Source of the DNA: Betaproteobacteria bacterium
GTDB taxonomy: Bacteria > Pseudomonadota > Gammaproteobacteria > Burkholderiales > Gallionellaceae
Reading direction: 5' to 3'
DNA: 9,582 nucleotides
NCBI GenBank assembly: GCA_028871775.1
Contig: JAGWMH010000056.1
Coordinates: 1 to 9,582, forward strand
The translations under genes were made by a program, and so were the position numbers. Below, piece after piece: positions 6,288 through 9,582 of this stretch; position 1 is the stretch's first letter; each line of letters begins with the position of its first letter. The notes under the pieces were generated by a model. It saw only the letters and a program-made list of their open reading frames with translations. It did no database searches and had not been told where the DNA came from.

Positions 6288-8216
6288 ATGGGAAAAATCA
6301 TCGGTATTGACCTGGGCACCACCAACTCTTGCGTGGCCATCATGGAAAACGGCAAGACCAAGGTGATCGAGAACGCCGAGGGCACGCGTACCACGCCGTC
6401 CATCGTCGCCTACATGGAAGATGGCGAAGTGCTGGTGGGCGCACCCGCCAAGCGCCAGGCGGTGACCAACCCGAAGAATACGCTGTATGGTGTGAAGCGC
6501 CTGATTGGCCGCCGCTTCGATGAAAAGATGGTGCAGAAGGACATTGCCATGGTTCCGTTCAGCATCGTCAAGGCCAAGAATGGCGACGCGTGGGTCAAGG
6601 TGCGCGACAAGGAAATTTCCGCGCCGGAAGTTTCCGCGCAGGTGCTGATGAAGATGAAAAAGACCGCTGAGGACTATCTCGGCGAATCGGTTACCGAGGC
6701 CGTCATAACCGTGCCCGCCTATTTCAACGATTCGCAGCGCCAGGCCACCAAGGATGCCGGGCGCATCGCCGGCCTGGAAGTGAAGCGCATCATCAATGAA
6801 CCCACGGCAGCCGCACTGGCTTTCGGCCTGGACAAGCAGGAAGGCGACCGCAAGATCGCGGTATATGACCTGGGCGGCGGCACCTTCGACATCTCCATCA
6901 TCGACATCGCCGAAATCGAGGGCGAACACCAGTTCGAAGTGATGTCCACCAACGGCGACACCTTCCTTGGCGGCGAAGACTTCGATATGCGCGTCATCGA
7001 ACATCTGGTGGACGAGTTCAAGAAGGAAAGCGGCATCGACCTGAAGAAGGACATGCTCGCCCTGCAACGCCTGAAGGATGCGGCGGAAAAAGCCAAGATC
7101 GAACTGTCTTCCGCGCAGCAGACCGAGGTGAACCTGCCGTACATCACGGCTGATGCCAGCGGCCCGAAACACCTGGCCGTGAAGATTACGCGCGCCAAGC
7201 TGGAAAGCCTGGTGGAAGACCTGATCGCGCGCACCATCGAGCCGTGCAAGATCGCCATGAAGGATGCGGGGGTTTCCACTTCCGACATCGCCGACGTAAT
7301 CCTGGTCGGCGGCCAGACCCGCATGCCCAAGGTGCAGGAGCGCGTCAAGGAATTGTTCGGCAGGGAGCCGCGCAAGGACGTAAACCCGGACGAAGCTGTC
7401 GCCGTTGGTGCGGCGATCCAGGGCGGTGTGTTGCAAGGCGAAGTGAAGGACGTACTGCTGCTCGACGTGACCCCGCTGTCGCTGGGCATCGAAACCCTGG
7501 GCGGAGTGATGACCAAGCTGATCAAGAAAAACACCACCATCCCGACCAAGGCTTCGCAGGTGTTCTCCACCGCCGACGACAACCAGAATGCGGTGACTAT
7601 CCACGTGCTGCAAGGCGAACGCGAGATGTCCTCCGGCAACAAGAGCCTGGGCCAGTTCAACCTGACCGACATCCCGCCCGCACCGCGCGGCATGCCGCAG
7701 ATCGAAGTCACCTTCGACATTGATGCCAACGGCATTCTGCATGTATCCGCCAGGGACAAGGCCACCGGCAAGGAGAACAAGATCAAGATCCAGGCCAGTT
7801 CCGGTTTGTCCGAGGCGGAAATCCAGCGCATGGTGCAGGATGCCGAAGCGCATGCCGAAGAGGACCACAAAGCGATGGAGCTGGTCACCGCACGCAACCA
7901 GCTGGATGCCCTGATCCATTCCACGCATAAATCCATGAAGGAATACGGCGAACAGCTGGGCGCTGAAGAAAAGGGCAGAATCGAAGCCGCCTTGAAGGAA
8001 GCCGAAGAAGCGGTAAAAAGCGGTGACAAGGCCGCCATTGATGCCAAGACGGAAGCGCTCGCCACTGCCGCGCAGAAACTGGGCGAAAAGATGTACGCCG
8101 CCGAGCAGGCCAAGGCACAGCAGGCCGGCGAAGCCGGTGGTGCGCACGCCGAACCAAAGAAGGAAGAAGGCGATGTAGTGGATGCGGAATTTACGGAAGT
8201 AAAAGACAAAAAATAA
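6288..8216 (+). CDS. dnaK: Molecular chaperone DnaK (Hsp70)
   Basis: The 642-residue ATP-dependent chaperone has full family length. ATG 6288 was chosen over an in-frame upstream TTG because GGAAAGGA precedes it and [14 protein letters not shown] is the standard N-terminus. The nucleotide-binding domain shows [14 protein letters not shown] (residues 5-18), Lys70, and [10 protein letters not shown] (194-203, with Thr199 at the known autophosphorylation position), then the [12 protein letters not shown] block. The interdomain linker reads [15 protein letters not shown]. The substrate-binding domain and helical lid follow, ending in the [13 protein letters not shown] type tail common in bacterial DnaK. 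It works with GrpE upstream and DnaJ downstream. It has its own sigma-32 promoter and is separated from both neighbours by heptad-repeat hairpins. No truncation or missing motif was seen. Confidence 0.99.
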   Translation: MGKIIGIDLGTTNSCVAIMENGKTKVIENAEGTRTTPSIVAYMEDGEVLVGAPAKRQAVTNPKNTLYGVKRLIGRRFDEKMVQKDIAMVPFSIVKAKNGDAWVKVRDKEISAPEVSAQVLMKMKKTAEDYLGESVTEAVITVPAYFNDSQRQATKDAGRIAGLEVKRIINEPTAAALAFGLDKQEGDRKIAVYDLGGGTFDISIIDIAEIEGEHQFEVMSTNGDTFLGGEDFDMRVIEHLVDEFKKESGIDLKKDMLALQRLKDAAEKAKIELSSAQQTEVNLPYITADASGPKHLAVKITRAKLESLVEDLIARTIEPCKIAMKDAGVSTSDIADVILVGGQTRMPKVQERVKELFGREPRKDVNPDEAVAVGAAIQGGVLQGEVKDVLLLDVTPLSLGIETLGGVMTKLIKKNTTIPTKASQVFSTADDNQNAVTIHVLQGEREMSSGNKSLGQFNLTDIPPAPRGMPQIEVTFDIDANGILHVSARDKATGKENKIKIQASSGLSEAEIQRMVQDAEAHAEEDHKAMELVTARNQLDALIHSTHKSMKEYGEQLGAEEKGRIEAALKEAEEAVKSGDKAAIDAKTEALATAAQKLGEKMYAAEQAKAQQAGEAGGAHAEPKKEEGDVVDAEFTEVKDKK

Positions 8217-8299
8217 GTACGAAGACGTAAGACGTAAGTTGTAAGCAAAACCTTCGGGGTGCTTTTCAACTTACGTCTTGCGACTTACGCCTTACGACT
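8217..8299. repeat. Heptad-repeat inverted element B (GTAAG type) filling the dnaK-dnaJ gap
   Basis: The element occupies every base between the dnaK stop and the dnaJ start. The left arm has four 7-bp units at 8218-8245 (TACGAAG, ACGTAAG twice, TTGTAAG); the right arm has four at 8270-8297 (CTTACGT, CTTGCGA, CTTACGC, CTTACGA). GACGTAAGTTG (8231-8241) pairs perfectly with CAACTTACGTC (8267-8277). Extending to 8222-8241 against 8267-8286 gives 18 Watson-Crick pairs, one G-U and one mismatch out of 20. Inside it AAGCA pairs with TGCTT (8243-8247, 8260-8264), and the tip carries CCTTCGGG, a C(UUCG)G tetraloop. It should be a very stable RNA hairpin. No T run follows, so read-through into dnaJ is expected. 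Confidence 0.85.
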
Positions 8300-9427
8300 A
8301 TGAAAAAAGACTACTACGAAGTGCTAGGCGTCAACCGGGACGCATCGAGCGAGGAAATCAAGAAAGCTTATCGCAAGCTGGCGATGAAGCACCACCCCGA
8401 CCGCAACCCGGACAACCCCAAGGCAGAGGAACACTTCAAGGAAGCGAAGGAAGCTTATGAAACCTTGAGCGACGCGCAGAAACGCGCCGCCTATGATCAG
8501 TACGGCCACGCCGCTTCCGATGCCGGGATGGGTGCAGGCGGCTTTGGTGGTTTCGGCGGCGGCGCGGGCGGCTTCGATTTCGGCGACATCTTCGGTGACA
8601 TCTTTGGCGGCGGGCGTGGCGGCGGGGGACGCAGCAACGTGCAGCGCGGCGCTGACCTGCGCTACAACCTGAAAATTACCCTGGAACAGGCCGCGCGTGG
8701 CACCGAAACGCAGATTCGCGTACCGACCATGGCCGAGTGCGAGACTTGCAAAGGGTCGGGCGCAAAACCCGGCACCAGCCCGACCACCTGCACCACTTGC
8801 GGCGGACATGGCCAGGTGCGCATGCAGCAGGGCTTCTTCTCGATTCAACAAACCTGCCCGCGCTGCCACGGCAGCGGCAAGATGATCGCGTCGCCATGCA
8901 AGGATTGCCAGGGCAGCGGCCGCGTCAAGCAGCACAAGACACTGTCAGTGAAAATTCCGGCGGGCGTGGATAACGACGACCGCATCCGCCTGTCCGGCGA
9001 AGGCGAGCACGGCGTGAACGGCGGCCCGGCGGGCGACCTGTATGTTGTCATCCACATCACGCCGCACGTGGTGTTCCAGCGCGACCACAACGACCTGCAT
9101 TGCGAAATGCCGGTCAGCTTTGCCACTGCCGCAATGGGCGGCGAAATCGAAATCCCCACGCTGGATAGCTCGGCACGCATCAAGATTCCGGCCGAGACCC
9201 AATCCGGAAAAACCTTCCGCCTGCGCGGCAAGGGCATCAAGGGTGTGCGCAGCTCAACCTATGGCGACCTGCACTGCCACGTGGTGGTGGAAACCCCGGT
9301 CAATCTCACCGAGCGGCAGAAGGAATTACTGCGCGAATTCGAGGCGATCAACCAGAAGGACAGCGCACGCCACAACCCGCGGGCGAAATCCTGGATGGAC
9401 AAAGTGAAGGAGTTCTTTGGACAGTAG
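8300..9427 (+). CDS. dnaJ: Co-chaperone DnaJ (Hsp40, type I)
   Basis: The 375-residue product has full family length. It delivers unfolded substrates to DnaK and stimulates its ATPase. The J domain (about residues 4-70) contains the catalytic HPD at 32-34. A Gly/Phe-rich linker follows (about 76-110). The zinc-binding region has four CxxCxGxG-type repeats with cysteines at 147/150, 164/167, 186/189 and 200/203, and the C-terminal substrate-binding domain follows from about residue 210. [11 protein letters not shown] at ATG 8300 is the canonical start, yet no purine-rich ribosome binding site precedes it: the bases up to the ATG are the right arm of hairpin element B. No promoter was seen in the 83-base gap, so it is probably co-transcribed with dnaK. 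Confidence 0.98.
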   Translation: MKKDYYEVLGVNRDASSEEIKKAYRKLAMKHHPDRNPDNPKAEEHFKEAKEAYETLSDAQKRAAYDQYGHAASDAGMGAGGFGGFGGGAGGFDFGDIFGDIFGGGRGGGGRSNVQRGADLRYNLKITLEQAARGTETQIRVPTMAECETCKGSGAKPGTSPTTCTTCGGHGQVRMQQGFFSIQQTCPRCHGSGKMIASPCKDCQGSGRVKQHKTLSVKIPAGVDNDDRIRLSGEGEHGVNGGPAGDLYVVIHITPHVVFQRDHNDLHCEMPVSFATAAMGGEIEIPTLDSSARIKIPAETQSGKTFRLRGKGIKGVRSSTYGDLHCHVVVETPVNLTERQKELLREFEAINQKDSARHNPRAKSWMDKVKEFFGQ

Positions 9428-9435
9428 ACCAAAGA

Positions 9436-9485
9436 CCCTTCGCTTTGCGGCGCAGGCTCTTACCTGAAGGTTAGTCTGCGCCGCA
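9436..9485 (+). terminator. Strong GC hairpin downstream of dnaJ
   Basis: TGCGGCGCAGGCT (9436-9448) pairs with AGTCTGCGCCGCA (9473-9485), 13 pairs including one G-U, with a 24-base loop that itself contains ACC/GGT. It begins nine bases after the dnaJ stop. It lacks a following T run, so it may stabilise the 3' end or act in Rho-dependent ending rather than as a classical intrinsic terminator. Confidence 0.5.
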
Positions 9486-9487
9486 GG

Positions 9488-9512
9488 ACGCCGTATGCGG
9501 CGTATGTCTGTT
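9488..9512 (+). terminator. Second hairpin downstream of dnaJ, with a partial T-rich tail
   Basis: ACGCCG (9488-9493), loop TATG, CGGCGT (9498-9503) is a perfect 6-bp stem. ATGTCTGTTT follows, which is T-rich but interrupted. It is the likeliest intrinsic end of the dnaK-dnaJ transcript in view, though not an ideal one. The right arm can alternatively pair with the right arm of the preceding hairpin. Confidence 0.4.
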
Positions 9513-9522
9513 TGCAGGTTAA

Positions 9523-9538
9523 GCTGCCAAAAGGCAGC
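9523..9538. repeat. Third small hairpin in the dnaJ downstream region
   Basis: GCTGCC (9523-9528), loop AAAA and GGCAGC (9533-9538) form a perfect 6-bp stem. No T run flanks it on either strand. From here to the window end no gene, tRNA or promoter was recognised. Confidence 0.5.
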
Positions 9539-9582
9539 GGCCGAAACCATACTGTACTTCATGTACCTATCCTAACCAACGA

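Noticed and set aside
6168..8147. A 659-codon open frame on the minus strand opposite dnaK (and a 516-codon one at 6719-8269)
   Set aside because: Long antisense frames opposite dnaK are a known side effect of its codon use. The translation has no recognisable domain, starts and ends without signals, and runs across the promoter and hairpin region. The plus-strand DnaK is complete and unmistakable.
8319..8327. AAGTGCTAG, resembling one half of a CIRCE operator
   Set aside because: It lies inside the dnaJ J-domain codons, no partner half TTAGCACTC occurs at the proper distance, and CIRCE is not seen before grpE or dnaK.
9326..9562. A 78-codon minus-strand frame at the right end
   Set aside because: It overlaps the end of dnaJ and the hairpin cluster, has no family features and no ribosome binding site.
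1..9582. A defence system, phage, integron or toxin-antitoxin island
   Set aside because: All genes in view are recognisable housekeeping or transport functions in ordinary operon order; no nuclease, integrase, transposase or tRNA boundary is present.

Overview
The window looks like a chromosomal segment of a betaproteobacterium, probably near the Nitrosomonadales/Gallionellaceae. This rests on gene order and protein character, not on any search. The clues are a leuC-entericidin-leuD run, a grpE-dnaK-dnaJ cluster with sigma-32-type promoters and no CIRCE operator, and GC-rich coding sequence. No insertion sequence, phage gene, CRISPR array, tRNA or rRNA was seen.

Layout. (1) Positions 1-1705, minus strand: a leucine biosynthesis run transcribed leuC, then a 39-residue entericidin-type lipoprotein, then leuD, which is cut by the window edge. 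(2) 1706-1901: a divergent intergenic region with a possible leuC promoter and a small terminator-like hairpin in the leader of the next gene. (3) 1902-4072, plus strand: an AIF/ferredoxin-reductase-like FAD oxidoreductase, then two pterin/folate genes (a FolB/FolX-family protein and an HPPK/FolK). (4) 4073-4293: a convergent spacer. (5) 4294-5457, minus strand: a 12-TM MFS permease resembling the HcaT (3-phenylpropionate) group. (6) 5458-5600: a divergent spacer carrying a clear sigma-32 promoter for grpE. (7) 5601-9427, plus strand: grpE, dnaK and dnaJ, the complete Hsp70 machine. (8) 9428-9582: a non-coding tail with several stacked hairpins.

The genes themselves are mostly familiar housekeeping functions: leucine synthesis, folate/pterin synthesis and protein folding. 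GrpE, DnaK and DnaJ form one chaperone cycle. LeuC and LeuD form one enzyme. The FolB/FolX and FolK proteins act in consecutive pterin steps or on related pterins.

The most unusual signal is non-coding. The grpE-dnaK and dnaK-dnaJ gaps each hold a long inverted repeat whose two arms are built from four 7-bp units, with a related centre (AGCAAAACC...GGGG). The repeated word differs: GTAGC-based in the first and GTAAG-based in the second. The second element fills the whole dnaK-dnaJ spacer and ends directly at the dnaJ start codon, leaving dnaJ without a recognisable Shine-Dalgarno sequence. Both sigma-32 promoters, for grpE and for dnaK, have the same 13-bp spacing, and the dnaK one has an inverted repeat over its -10. 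Secondary points of interest are the FolX-like character of the folB product, a FolK with Asp in place of the usual His, and an orphan AIF-like flavoprotein in front of them.
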